Translations under genes and position numbers: made by a program
Notes under the pieces: generated by a model
The model's input: the letters and a program-made list of their open reading frames with translations, nothing else
The model's database searches: none
Told to the model about the DNA's origin: nothing
Source: Saliterribacillus persicus
Lineage (GTDB): Bacteria; Bacillota; Bacilli; Bacillales; Amphibacillaceae
Direction: 5' to 3'
Assembly (NCBI RefSeq): GCF_003337485.1
Contig: NZ_QPJJ01000007.1
Location: 1 to 64,000, forward strand
Length of the DNA: 64,000 bases
Part shown: one piece after another, positions 53,931 through 63,358 of the stretch
Numbering within the stretch: the first letter of the stretch is position 1
Layout of the letters: each line of letters opens with the position of its first letter

Positions 53931-54427
53931 CATTCCTCTTCTTTTTCTCCGACTTCAAATTCAGTCGCGTAAGCAGGTCCAGCGGAATAAGGAGGTTTTT
54001 TATCTCCATCTTTTTTCTTGTGTGCATCTGCGAAGGATTTGGAATCCTTCCATTTTAAATAGGCCTCTTTATTATCCCATTCCACTAATACGATATAAGT
54101 ATTGCCTCTTTCAGGTCTTAATACGCGCATCGCTTGGAAGCCTTCTGCATTATCGATCATACCAGCTCGTTTTTTAAATTGTGTTTCAAAAATGGGTCTG
54201 CCTTCATCTGTTACAGGAATATTATTCATAACAATGAACCCTTTTTCTGTTAACACTCCACTTTCGACAACAATTTCATAGCTTCTTGGGGATTCAAACA
54301 TTGTTTCCGTTTCATTTTCTTCATATGCCATTGCTTTTTCATCTGTATGAAGAATAAGAATAGCATTATTTTTATCTTTTAATTGTTGAAGATAATCATA
54401 CGTTCCATTTGTAAAAAATGCTTTCAA
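53930..54427 (-). CDS. hmoB: HmoB-type heme-degrading monooxygenase
   Basis: A 165-residue protein (HmoB/YhgC about 166). The N-terminal half is a partner domain and the C-terminal ABM ferredoxin-like fold carries NNIPVTDEGRPIFETQFKKR, GFQAMRVLRPERGNTYIVLV and WKDSKSFADAH, matching HmoB. It opens the heme ring to release iron. It lies beside pbpF and the heme synthesis genes, as in B. subtilis. Confidence 0.9.
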   Translation of the reverse strand: MKAFFTNGTYDYLQQLKDKNNAILILHTDEKAMAYEENETETMFESPRSYEIVVESGVLTEKGFIVMNNIPVTDEGRPIFETQFKKRAGMIDNAEGFQAMRVLRPERGNTYIVLVEWDNKEAYLKWKDSKSFADAHKKKDGDKKPPYSAGPAYATEFEVGEKEEE

Positions 54428-54511
54428 TTTATCTTCACTCCTTTTTTTTCATCATGAAATAAGTTTAGCAGGTCACTATTTTTCATGCAATTTTAGACCA
54501 ATAACAATTTC

Positions 54512-54540
54512 TTTATGTTCCACATTAACTGTCGTATAAT
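54512..54540 (+). promoter_or_regulatory. Candidate sigma-A promoter of pbpF
   Basis: TATAAT at 54535-54540 is a perfect -10; TTTATG at 54512-54517 is a weak -35 with a 17-base spacer. A hairpin at 54601-54637 (ATGCC/GGCAT outer, CCTTCT/AGAAGG inner) follows in the leader. Confidence 0.4.
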
Positions 54541-54667
54541 AGTAATATTGAATTTGTCTAATATTGTTGATTTTTAAGGTATTTAATCGGTGCGGAGTGA
54601 ATGCCTTCTTTTAATGGAGAAGGATATTTCTAGGCATGTAGAGTGTTTATTAGGAAGGAATGTCTAA

Positions 54668-56848
54668 TTGGTGGATAAATGGAAAAGAGCGGTGGAGCGG
54701 GTCTGGCAGATGATAAAGAAGTTTAAAGTATTCTCTTTTGTTATGACTGCAATGCTTTTGCTCGCAGTAGTTGGTTACTTATTTATTCTCTATGGAGGAA
54801 AATTTGTAGTAGATGAAAAGGCTGTTATTTTGCCAGCAGCTTCAAAGGTTGTTGCAGAAGATGGGACAGTTATTAGTAAAATATATCAGGAAAATAGAGA
54901 TTATGTAACGATAAATGATATACCAAAGCATGTAGAGGATGCCTTTTTAGCGGTAGAGGATCAACGCTTTTATGAACATGCAGGTATATCCTTTCGAGCG
55001 GTATCAAGAGCTGTATATCGTGACATTATTGCAATGGAAAAAGCAGAAGGCGGTAGCACCATTACTCAGCAATTAGCTAAAAACCTTTTTTTATCAAATG
55101 ATAAAACGTGGATGCGGAAAACAAAGGAAGTAATGGCGTCGATTTATTTAGAACGAAATTACAGTAAAGAAAAAATATTGGAACTTTATTTAAATGAGAT
55201 TTATCTGGCTCATGGAGTTTACGGTGTGGGTGCTGCAGCGACTCATTATTTTAATAAAGATTTAGCAGATATTACAGTGGATGAAGCGGCCATGCTTGCA
55301 GCCTTAGCTAAAGCGCCTAATACATATTCTCCACTGATAAACCCTGAATTAGCAAAAGAAAGAAGAAATTTAGTTTTACAATCAATGGCTAATTATGATG
55401 TGCTATCAACAGAGGAAATGATGAGCTTACAAGGCAAGAATTTAGATATAAAAACAGAAACTAGAGAAACCCCACCGTGGTTTGATGATTATCTGGAAAT
55501 GGTAATTGTGGAATTGGCGGATGAGTATGACTTAAGTAGAGAACAATTAAAAAGTGGTGGATATACGATTCATGTTCCGATTGATTCTACTATTCAAGAA
55601 ATTGCTTATGAGCAATTTCAAAATCTTGATGCTTTTCCGGGGTCCAATGATCTCGTAGACGGGGCATTTGTATTAATGGATGAAGAAACTGGATATATAA
55701 AAGCGTTAATAGGTGGAAGAGATTATGAGATAGGTGACCACCATCAAGCACTTACAAAACATCAGCCAGGCTCTGTTTTTAAACCTGTAGCGGTTTATGG
55801 ACCTGCCATGATGCTAGGAAGCTATCAACCTTTTGATATGATTCCTGATCAAAGAGAAAGCTTTGATGGCTACTCGGTTTCTAATGCCAATGGTTTATTT
55901 GATGGTGAGGTTACAGTCTATGATGCGATTGTGCAGTCCAAAAACGCACCAGCAGTCTGGTTATTAGATCAAATTGGAATCAGTTATAGTAAATCGTATT
56001 TGGATAAAATGGATATAGTGATTGAAGACGATGGACTCGCGATAGCGCTAGGTGGTTTAACAACTGGCGTCACTCCTATTGAAATGACAGAAGCCTATCG
56101 CACATTTATTCATGAAGGTAAATGGATACAATCTAGCTCTATAACAGAAGTACTTAATCGAAATAACCAGCCCTTAAAGCAAAATACAAGAAAAAATGAG
56201 GATGTTTTTGATCCACAAGTAGCGTGGAATATGGTCCGAATGCTAGAAACAACAGCAGCATCTGGGACTGCGAGGCACGGAGATTTTGACAAGGCCTTGG
56301 CTGGTAAAACGGGTTCTACTCAGCACCCAACGGTTGAAGGTATGGTGAAGGACGCCTGGTTTGTCGGAATGACTCCCTCTTACGTTAGCGCGATGTGGAT
56401 GGGTTATGATGAAGCGAATAAGAGCAATTACTTAACAAGCGGTAGTGAAGCTCCCACCAAGCTTACTAAATCAATTTTAACAGAGGTAGACAAAAGAAAA
56501 GAGCTGGAGGGGAGCTTCTCAAAACCAGAAACAGTTGAGGAGTTAGAAGATCCAATCGAATTACCTACTATTAGTGACTTGAAGGTCGATTATAGCTTAG
56601 GGGGATGGACCTTAATTCGCGGAGAACTAAGCTGGAAGGCGGACCCTGATGAACGGATTGTTTATGAGGTATACGAAAAGAAAGATGGGGAGGATGTTTT
56701 ACTTGGTACAGTGACAGGTAAGGGGACATATACGCTAGATAATATCAACCTATTTCGCACCTATGAGTATTATGTTGTACCAATGGATCCATTAACAAAT
56801 GAAAAAGGAAACCCCTCTAACATCGCAGAGCTATCCGTTGACTTTTAA
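54668..56848 (+). CDS. pbpF: PbpF, class A penicillin-binding protein
   Basis: A 726-residue bifunctional peptidoglycan synthase (B. subtilis PbpF 714). One membrane helix at about 24-44; GT51 glycosyltransferase with catalytic Glu97 in AVEDQRFYEHAGISFRAV and GGSTITQQLAKNLFL; transpeptidase with SVFK (catalytic Ser near 369), SKN and KTGST. A C-terminal fibronectin-like segment follows. The TTG at 54668 is used with AGGAAGG upstream; GTG 54671 is equally possible. Confidence 0.94.
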   Translation: MVDKWKRAVERVWQMIKKFKVFSFVMTAMLLLAVVGYLFILYGGKFVVDEKAVILPAASKVVAEDGTVISKIYQENRDYVTINDIPKHVEDAFLAVEDQRFYEHAGISFRAVSRAVYRDIIAMEKAEGGSTITQQLAKNLFLSNDKTWMRKTKEVMASIYLERNYSKEKILELYLNEIYLAHGVYGVGAAATHYFNKDLADITVDEAAMLAALAKAPNTYSPLINPELAKERRNLVLQSMANYDVLSTEEMMSLQGKNLDIKTETRETPPWFDDYLEMVIVELADEYDLSREQLKSGGYTIHVPIDSTIQEIAYEQFQNLDAFPGSNDLVDGAFVLMDEETGYIKALIGGRDYEIGDHHQALTKHQPGSVFKPVAVYGPAMMLGSYQPFDMIPDQRESFDGYSVSNANGLFDGEVTVYDAIVQSKNAPAVWLLDQIGISYSKSYLDKMDIVIEDDGLAIALGGLTTGVTPIEMTEAYRTFIHEGKWIQSSSITEVLNRNNQPLKQNTRKNEDVFDPQVAWNMVRMLETTAASGTARHGDFDKALAGKTGSTQHPTVEGMVKDAWFVGMTPSYVSAMWMGYDEANKSNYLTSGSEAPTKLTKSILTEVDKRKELEGSFSKPETVEELEDPIELPTISDLKVDYSLGGWTLIRGELSWKADPDERIVYEVYEKKDGEDVLLGTVTGKGTYTLDNINLFRTYEYYVVPMDPLTNEKGNPSNIAELSVDF

Positions 56849-56975
56849 AGTGAATCTCTTTACAATTACTTTTTAGTTATAATAATTACAATTTAGTGAA
56901 CATTTTACTGAATGTCTATACAGAAAATGCTGAACAATTTATAGTAGAATAGAACGAATATGAAGGGTGAATCAG

Positions 56976-58010
56976 ATGGGAAATTTTAATGATACAATTT
57001 TAAAAGCCTTCAGAGGTGAACAAACTCCTTATACACCAGTTTGGTATATGCGCCAAGCAGGGAGATCGCAAAAGGAATATCGTAAGTTAAAAGAAAAATA
57101 CTCGTTATTTGAAATTACACATCAGCCTGAGCTGTGTGCGTATGTTACAAAATTACCAGTAGATATGTATAATGTTGACGCAGCAGTGCTTTATAAGGAT
57201 ATCATGTCCCCAATGCCTGCAATTGGTGTCGATGTTGAAATTAAGTCTGGGATTGGTCCAGTGATCGATAATCCTATTAGAAGTAGCAAGGATGTTGAAA
57301 AATTAGGAGAAATTGACCCAGAATCAGACGTCCCTTACGTACTAGAAACGATACGATTATTAACCGAAGAACAATTAAATGTTCCATTGATTGGGTTCAG
57401 CGGAGCACCCTTCACTCTTGCAAGCTACATGATTGAAGGAGGTCCATCTAAAAATTATCATAAAACCAAGGCCTTTATGTATAGCGATACAAAAGCATGG
57501 TTTTTGCTAATGGATAAGCTTGCTGAGATGACCATTACTTATGTAGAAGCTCAAGTGAAAGCAGGGGCTAAAGCAATTCAGATTTTCGATTCATGGGTAG
57601 GGGCTCTAAACGTAGCCGATTATCGTACTTATATTAAACCCGTAATGCACAAAATTTTCACCGGTTTACAAAAAAATAATGTACCCATTGTGCTATTTGG
57701 TGTAGGAGCTAGTCACTTAATTCACGAATGGAATGATCTTCCTGTCGATGTCATTGGACTAGATTGGAGACTCCAGATTAAAGAAGCAAGAGAACTCGGA
57801 ATTACAAAGCCGCTCCAAGGGAATTTAGATCCTGCTTTCTTAATGGCAGATTGGGATATTGTTGAAGCCAAAACAAAAGAAATCATTGATGAAGGAAAAA
57901 AACACCCTGCACATATTTTTAACCTTGGTCATGGGGTGACACCAGAAATTAGTCCGGAGCGTTTAAAACGCCTGACAAGTTTTATTCATAGCTATTCCAA
58001 ACAATCATAA
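56976..58010 (+). CDS. hemE: Uroporphyrinogen decarboxylase
   Basis: A 344-residue enzyme that decarboxylates uroporphyrinogen III. The signature [19 protein letters not shown] lies at the N-terminus, and [18 protein letters not shown] and FDSWVGAL follow. ATG 56976 has AAGGGTG upstream. It is the first gene of hemEHY; hemH starts after a 19-base gap. Confidence 0.96.
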   Translation: MGNFNDTILKAFRGEQTPYTPVWYMRQAGRSQKEYRKLKEKYSLFEITHQPELCAYVTKLPVDMYNVDAAVLYKDIMSPMPAIGVDVEIKSGIGPVIDNPIRSSKDVEKLGEIDPESDVPYVLETIRLLTEEQLNVPLIGFSGAPFTLASYMIEGGPSKNYHKTKAFMYSDTKAWFLLMDKLAEMTITYVEAQVKAGAKAIQIFDSWVGALNVADYRTYIKPVMHKIFTGLQKNNVPIVLFGVGASHLIHEWNDLPVDVIGLDWRLQIKEARELGITKPLQGNLDPAFLMADWDIVEAKTKEIIDEGKKHPAHIFNLGHGVTPEISPERLKRLTSFIHSYSKQS

Positions 58011-58029
58011 TAAAAAGGTGGCAATAAAA

Positions 58030-58971
58030 ATGACAAAGAAAAAAGTCGGGTTATTAGTAATGGCTTATGGAACACCTTACAAGGAAGAGGATATTGAACG
58101 TTATTATACGCATATCCGTCGTGGTAGAAAGCCAACCCCAGAAATGCTTGAAGATTTAACAGAACGTTATAAAGCAATTGGAGGGATCTCTCCACTTGCT
58201 AAAATTACAGATGAACAAGCAAAGGCTATTGTAAAACAGCTAAATAATACGCAGGATGAGGTTGAGTTTGTTCAGTATTTAGGTTTAAAACATATTGAGC
58301 CTTTCGTTGAGGATGCGGTTAAAAAGATGTCAGATGACGGCATAAAAGAAGCAATTTCAATCGTATTAGCGCCGCACTACTCTACTTTTAGTGTGAAATC
58401 CTATAACGGTCGAGCACAAGAGGAAGCAGAAAAGTACGGTATTGAAATTCAATCTGTAGAGAGCTGGTATAATGCAGCTGGGTTTATTGATTATTGGAAA
58501 ACAGCAATTCTGACTGAATTTGATAAAATGTCAGCAGAGGAAAAAGAAAAAGCAGTATTAGTAGTCTCTGCGCACAGCTTGCCGGAAAAAATCCTAAAAA
58601 ATGGTGATCCATATCCTAATCAATTAAAAGAAACAGCTGATTTAATCTCAGAAGCTACTGGCATTAAGAACTTCGAGATCGGTTGGCAAAGTGAAGGGAA
58701 TACCCCTGACCCATGGTTAGGTCCAGATGTTCAGGATTTAACACGTGATCTTTATGAGCAAAAAGGCTATCGTTCGTTTGTTTATGCACCTGTTGGTTTT
58801 GTGGCAGATCACTTAGAAGTTCTTTTTGACAATGACTATGAGTGTAAGGTAGTTTGTGAGGAACTAGGAGCAAATTACTACCGTCCTGCAATGCCAAATG
58901 TGGCGCCGAAATTTATTGAAACTTTATCCACTGTTGTGTGGGATAAATATAAAAGTTCTGATCTATCATGA
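58030..58971 (+). CDS. hemH: Ferrochelatase (coproporphyrin type)
   Basis: A 313-residue class I ferrochelatase; in Firmicutes it inserts iron into coproporphyrin III. ATG 58030 has AAAGGTGG upstream. It shows [20 protein letters not shown], the catalytic His in LAPHYSTFS and Glu near [13 protein letters not shown]. Its stop overlaps the hemY start (ATGA). Confidence 0.96.
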   Translation: MTKKKVGLLVMAYGTPYKEEDIERYYTHIRRGRKPTPEMLEDLTERYKAIGGISPLAKITDEQAKAIVKQLNNTQDEVEFVQYLGLKHIEPFVEDAVKKMSDDGIKEAISIVLAPHYSTFSVKSYNGRAQEEAEKYGIEIQSVESWYNAAGFIDYWKTAILTEFDKMSAEEKEKAVLVVSAHSLPEKILKNGDPYPNQLKETADLISEATGIKNFEIGWQSEGNTPDPWLGPDVQDLTRDLYEQKGYRSFVYAPVGFVADHLEVLFDNDYECKVVCEELGANYYRPAMPNVAPKFIETLSTVVWDKYKSSDLS

Positions 58972-60368
58972 AAAAAATAGTAATCATTGGCGGCGGTATA
59001 ACAGGATTAACCGCTGCCTATTCCTTGCAAAAGGAACTGATAAACCAAGATCTACCGGTTGAAATTGAATTAATCGAAGCAAGTGAACATTTAGGTGGAA
59101 AAATTAGAACACTTAGAAAAGATGGTTTCACCATAGAACGCGGTCCTGATTCTTTTTTAATACGAAAAAAATCAATGGAACGATTAGTTCGCGACATTGG
59201 AATTGGTGACAAGCTGGTTACAAATGGAACGGGTCAGTCCTATGTGTTAGTCGGTGATAAATTACATAAAATACCGCATGGCTCCTTTATGGGAATTCCT
59301 TTACAGGTTCGGCCTTTTCTTTTTTCAGGATTGTTTAGCCCACTCGGTAAAATTAGAGCCGGTTTTGATTTTGTTTTACCCAAGAGTGAAGTGAAGGAAG
59401 ATCAATCACTCGGTCATTTTTTTAGACGGCGTCTCGGGGATGAAATGTTAGAGAATTTAATTGAGCCTTTGTTATCTGGTATTTATGCAGGCGACATGGA
59501 TGATTTAAGTTTAATGTCTACTTTTCCAAACTTTTACGAAGTGGAACAGAAGCACGGAAGTTTAATCAGAGGCTTAAAGAGGACAGTACCAAAGAAAAAG
59601 TCCCAAAAGAAAAAGCCGAGTATGTTTTACAGTATTAAAGGTGGACTTGAAACAGTTGTAGAAGCCTTAGAAGAAAAGCTGACGGAGACCTCTATATTAA
59701 AAGGAATACAGGTAGATCATATTGAGAAAAAAGAAGCGGGTTATCATGTTTTATTAAGCAATGGCGAAGTATCACGAGCCGATGCTATTATTATGGCCAC
59801 ACCTTATTATCAGACCGCTAAAATGTTGAGTCAATATGATTTTGTGCAAGAATTACAAAAAATGAAAGCAACCTCAGTAGCGAACGTGGCTTTAGCATTT
59901 GACCAATCTGCTATTAAAAAGGATCTTGATGGTACAGGCTTTGTTATTTCAAGAAATAGTGATTATAGAATAACAGCGTGTACTTGGACACATAAAAAGT
60001 GGCCAGAAACTGCAGCCCCACCTGGAAAAGCATTACTCAGATGTTATGTAGGGCGACCACATGACCAAGAAATTGTAGACCTTTCTGATCAAGAATTAGA
60101 AGAAATTGTTTTAAAGGATTTAAATAAGATCATGAAGATTGATGCTAAACCATTATTTTCTGTGGTAACAAGGTGGAAAAAAGCAATGCCGCAATATAGT
60201 GTTGGGCATAAAGCAATGATGGATCGTATTGCGGAATCGATGGCAGAAGAGTTACCAGGTATTTATTTAGCTGGAGCATCTTATCGTGGGTTAGGACTTC
60301 CTGATTGTATCGATCAAGCAGAAGCAGCTACCAAAGAAGTACTTGCTCATATATTAGAAAAAGAATAA
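58968..60368 (+). CDS. hemY: Coproporphyrinogen III oxidase (HemY/CgoX)
   Basis: A 466-residue flavoprotein. The FAD motif [13 protein letters not shown] opens the protein, followed by [20 protein letters not shown]. The C-terminal FAD loop is [12 protein letters not shown]. It oxidises coproporphyrinogen III to coproporphyrin in the Gram-positive heme branch. It closes hemEHY. Confidence 0.95.
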   Translation: MKKIVIIGGGITGLTAAYSLQKELINQDLPVEIELIEASEHLGGKIRTLRKDGFTIERGPDSFLIRKKSMERLVRDIGIGDKLVTNGTGQSYVLVGDKLHKIPHGSFMGIPLQVRPFLFSGLFSPLGKIRAGFDFVLPKSEVKEDQSLGHFFRRRLGDEMLENLIEPLLSGIYAGDMDDLSLMSTFPNFYEVEQKHGSLIRGLKRTVPKKKSQKKKPSMFYSIKGGLETVVEALEEKLTETSILKGIQVDHIEKKEAGYHVLLSNGEVSRADAIIMATPYYQTAKMLSQYDFVQELQKMKATSVANVALAFDQSAIKKDLDGTGFVISRNSDYRITACTWTHKKWPETAAPPGKALLRCYVGRPHDQEIVDLSDQELEEIVLKDLNKIMKIDAKPLFSVVTRWKKAMPQYSVGHKAMMDRIAESMAEELPGIYLAGASYRGLGLPDCIDQAEAATKEVLAHILEKE

Positions 60369-60490
60369 GTAGACTAAATTGCTCGCTATTTATAAAATAT
60401 GTTTGATACTATAACAGTAAAGTAAGATAACGGTTACGTTAGTACTTTGCAGCTTGACTTTATGAAGAAATATTATAAGTTCGTGTATGT

Positions 60491-60548
60491 TTAACCACCG
60501 TAACTACGAAAGCCGTGTACTAGATAGTTGGAACACGGGACGGTTCTA
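60491..60548. repeat. Structured remnant, REP-like or group II intron domain V-like
   Basis: CCGTGT at 60513-60518 pairs with ACACGG at 60533-60538; AACTA at 60502 with TAGTT at 60525. The segment from AGCCGT to ACGGTTCT follows the base pattern of the lower helix of group II intron domain V (AGCCG...CGGTTCT). It also recalls the GGGACGGTTCT repeats of Bacillaceae REP elements. No reverse transcriptase or transposase is present, so it is at most a remnant. From memory, not a search. Confidence 0.35.
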
Positions 60549-60550
60549 TA

Positions 60551-60593
60551 GAAGATGATTTCTGTACTGTACAGAAATCATCTTCTTTTTTTT
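60551..60593 (+). terminator. Strong 16-bp terminator hairpin
   Basis: GAAGATGATTTCTGTA at 60551-60566 pairs perfectly with TACAGAAATCATCTTC at 60570-60585 around CTG, then eight Ts. It is the only clear terminator after hemEHY, though about 180 bases downstream. Confidence 0.88.
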
Positions 60594-60712
60594 GCATTAG
60601 GATGTTATTTGTCTCATTGGCAGGTGAAAATAAGGCTTTGTTGAGTAGTTACGTCATTTTGAAGTAAATTTCGTCTCTATTTTTATATTTATTTTTCAAA
60701 AAAAAGAGCATC

Positions 60713-60750
60713 TTTACAAAACTTCACACCTTATTAATATTTCCTTCATG
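60713..60750 (+). promoter_or_regulatory. Pho-box-like array upstream of phnD
   Basis: Four hexamers, TTTACA (60713), TTCACA (60723), TTAATA (60734) and TTCATG (60745), recur every 10-11 bases. The PhoP box of Bacillus consists of TT(A/T/C)ACA repeats with about 5 bases between. The last copy is 51 bases before phnD. It fits phosphate-starvation control of a phosphonate/phosphite importer. Confidence 0.5.
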
Positions 60751-60801
60751 GTGCCAAGTTATCGTTTAGTTGTCCAATAAATAAATCTATCAAGGAGGAG
60801 A

Positions 60802-61746
60802 ATGAAAATGAGAGTTATTTTTGAGAAAACAAATAAGTTTTTAGCATTAATGATGGTGGTTGGGTTTATTTCTTTACTAGCAGCTTGTGGGGATGATGCA
60901 AATGCGTCTGAAGGAGATAACGGAGATGGCTGGCCGGATAAAATTAGCTATGGTGTGCTTCCGGGTGAAGAAGATACGGAAATATCAAGAGCGCATGATC
61001 TTTTTGCAGAGGATATGTCAGAAGAATTAGGCATTGAAGTAGAGTTGTTCCAAGGGGAAGATTATAACGCAGTCATTGAAGCAATGCGTTCGAAAAAGCT
61101 AGATATGGCAAGCTTTGGACCGTTTTCTTATATTATTGCACAAGAGAGAAGTAATGCTGTTCCGATTGCTGTTCGTGCAAAAAGTGAAGAAGATGCGACT
61201 TATAATAGTTGGATTGTAGTACCTGATGAATCAGATGCTGAAACGGTAGAAGATTTAAAAGATAAGACGATTCTATTTGCAGATCCTGCCTCAACTTCTG
61301 GACACTTATTCCCAAGAGGGATGTTTATCGATGAACTAGGAATTACGAATGATGAAATTGAAAGCTATTTCTCTAGTGTTTCTTTCTCTGGAAGTCATGA
61401 TAATTCGATCCTTGCCATTGCTGCTGGTGATGCAGACGCAGCAGGGGTTTGTTCAACATGTGTGGAACGTGCAATAGAAGGTGGCATGGTTTCTGAATCT
61501 GATTTCCGCATTATTAAAGAGTCGGATCCGATTCCATCAAGTCCAATAACCTATCGAGGAGATTTGCCAGAAAGCTTGGTAGAGGCAATTAAGGAATTTG
61601 TTTACAACTATGATAATGAAACATATTTTGAAAAAGCAGGCGATAGTGAATCACGATATATTCCTGTAGATGAAAGTGATTATGACATCATTCGAAACAC
61701 AGCTAAAAATTTAGATATGAGTCCTGAGGATCTTTTAAGTAATTAA
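60802..61746 (+). CDS. phnD: PhnD-type phosphonate/phosphite-binding lipoprotein
   Basis: A 314-residue substrate-binding lipoprotein (lipobox LLAAC). Family motifs: ISYGVLPGEEDTEISRAHDL, RSKKLDMASFGPFSYI, DPASTSGHLFPRGMFID and SFSGSHDNSILAIAAGDADA. It captures phosphonate, phosphite or phosphate esters outside the cell. AAGGAGGAG RBS. It is the first gene of the phnDCEE operon. Confidence 0.92.
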   Translation: MKMRVIFEKTNKFLALMMVVGFISLLAACGDDANASEGDNGDGWPDKISYGVLPGEEDTEISRAHDLFAEDMSEELGIEVELFQGEDYNAVIEAMRSKKLDMASFGPFSYIIAQERSNAVPIAVRAKSEEDATYNSWIVVPDESDAETVEDLKDKTILFADPASTSGHLFPRGMFIDELGITNDEIESYFSSVSFSGSHDNSILAIAAGDADAAGVCSTCVERAIEGGMVSESDFRIIKESDPIPSSPITYRGDLPESLVEAIKEFVYNYDNETYFEKAGDSESRYIPVDESDYDIIRNTAKNLDMSPEDLLSN

Positions 61747-61782
61747 ATTTTAAAAATTCTGAAAGTTGAGAGGAGAAAAAAA

Positions 61783-62553
61783 ATGGAGCCCATTCTAAAA
61801 ATTGAAAATCTGGATAAAGTCTATCCAGATGGAACAGTAGCGTTAAGTAATATTAATTTTAATGTCTATCCGGGTGAATTTGTTGTAGTTATTGGACCTA
61901 GTGGTGCAGGGAAAAGTACATTACTACGTTGTATGAATCGCCTTGTAGAACCAACGAATGGAAATGTTATTTTTAAGGATAAAAAAATTAATAAAGCTAA
62001 CTCAAAACAAGTAAAGCAAATTCGGCGTGAGATAGGAATGGTGTTTCAGAATTTTAATTTAATTGATCGCTTAACTGTACTCAATAATGTTTTACACGGT
62101 CGGCTTGGTTATACCAATACTATAAAAGGCTCTTTAGGCATCTTTAGCAAAAAAGATATTACAGAAGCAGAGGAAATCCTCGCACGAGTCGGACTTAGCA
62201 AACAAAAATATAAGCGTGCGGATGAATTAAGTGGAGGACAAATGCAACGTGTTGGCATTTCGAGAGCTTTATCACAAAGACCACGTTTGATTTTGGCTGA
62301 TGAACCAATAGCAAGTCTTGACCCCGCATCCTCTAAAAATATCATGGATCACATCTATAATATATGTACGGAAGACAAGATTACAGCTATTGTCAATTTG
62401 CATCAAGTGGAAGTGGCGATTAAATATGCGACAAGAATTATTGGTATCCAAAATGGTGAGGTTATTTTTGATGGACAACCATCTCAATTAACAGATAAGG
62501 TCATTGATGAAATTTACCATGATAGAAGGCCGCCATTAGTACATGCACAATAA
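61783..62553 (+). CDS. phnC: PhnC-type ABC transporter ATPase
   Basis: A 256-residue ATPase with Walker A GPSGAGKST, Q-loop QNFNLIDRLTVLNNVLHGRL (a PhnC hallmark), signature LSGGQMQRVGISRA and Walker B LILADEPIASLDP. It powers the phosphonate/phosphite importer. AGAGGAG RBS. Confidence 0.94.
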   Translation: MEPILKIENLDKVYPDGTVALSNINFNVYPGEFVVVIGPSGAGKSTLLRCMNRLVEPTNGNVIFKDKKINKANSKQVKQIRREIGMVFQNFNLIDRLTVLNNVLHGRLGYTNTIKGSLGIFSKKDITEAEEILARVGLSKQKYKRADELSGGQMQRVGISRALSQRPRLILADEPIASLDPASSKNIMDHIYNICTEDKITAIVNLHQVEVAIKYATRIIGIQNGEVIFDGQPSQLTDKVIDEIYHDRRPPLVHAQ

Positions 62554-62566
62554 AGGGAAGCGGGTG

Positions 62567-63358
62567 ATGGAATTGGAAGAAATAAGAGATATTAGACAAC
62601 GAAAACGAGTACAAACGATATTGATTACTCTCCTAGTAGTTGGTTTAACCATCTGGTCTGCACTAGGAACCGACTTTTCCGTGTATGAGGTTTTTTCTGG
62701 CTTAGGTTTAATAAGTAACTTTGTGTTTATTGACTTATTACCACCAGATGTCTCTACTTCCGGTAGTTTGCTAGGGGCTATTTTAGAAACTTTATATATG
62801 GGCTTTGTAGGTATGGTGGTAGGGGCTATGATTGCTTTGGTTTTGTCGTTTTTAGCAGCGGGCACAACTACACCACATCCCATCATTCAAGTAGTAGTTC
62901 GAGCATTCACTTCTATTATACGAAACATTCCTGGCTTAATTTGGGCCTTAATATTAGTAGCTTCTTATGGGATTGGCGTGACAGTTGGGACATTGTCACT
63001 CATTCTAGGTTCTGTCGGTTTCTTAACAAGAGTATTTGCCGATACGCTTGAGGAGATTGATACGGGAAAAATAGAAGCACTCAATGCTACTGGTTCAAGT
63101 TACTTACAAGTACTTGCTCAAGGAGTGTTTCCACAATTTATTCCAGGCTTTGTTGCATGGTCGTTATATAATTTAGAATTGAATATTCGAGCTTCCACTA
63201 TTATCGGCATGGTAGGTGGCGGTGGCATTGGTTTTGCTATTCAAAAAGGAATAAAGTTATTTCAATATAAGGAAGTTAGTATGGCAATTATTCTGGTACT
63301 TGTATTGATTCTATCGACAGAGTTTCTTACAAGTAAGATAAGGGAGAGGATTATATGA
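62567..63358 (+). CDS. phnE: PhnE-type ABC permease, first copy
   Basis: A 263-residue permease with six helices and the EAA loop LEEIDTGKIEALNATGSSYL. ATG 62567 lies 13 bases after the phnC stop with AAGGGAAGCGGGTG upstream. Two permease genes follow one another, as in many phnCDE1E2 operons. Confidence 0.92.
   Translation: MELEEIRDIRQRKRVQTILITLLVVGLTIWSALGTDFSVYEVFSGLGLISNFVFIDLLPPDVSTSGSLLGAILETLYMGFVGMVVGAMIALVLSFLAAGTTTPHPIIQVVVRAFTSIIRNIPGLIWALILVASYGIGVTVGTLSLILGSVGFLTRVFADTLEEIDTGKIEALNATGSSYLQVLAQGVFPQFIPGFVAWSLYNLELNIRASTIIGMVGGGGIGFAIQKGIKLFQYKEVSMAIILVLVLILSTEFLTSKIRERII

Larger units (their letters stand above)
60369..60801. other. 433-base region between hemY and phnD
   Basis: Contains no supported gene. 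Holds a structured remnant at 60491-60548, a strong terminator at 60551-60593 and a Pho-box-like array at 60713-60750, followed by the phnD RBS AAGGAGGAG. Confidence 0.6.

Noticed and set aside
54601-54633. 10-codon upstream frame in the pbpF leader (MPSFNGEGYF)
   Set aside because: GGAG lies only 3 bases before the ATG, too close for efficient initiation; the hairpin at the same place explains the sequence better.
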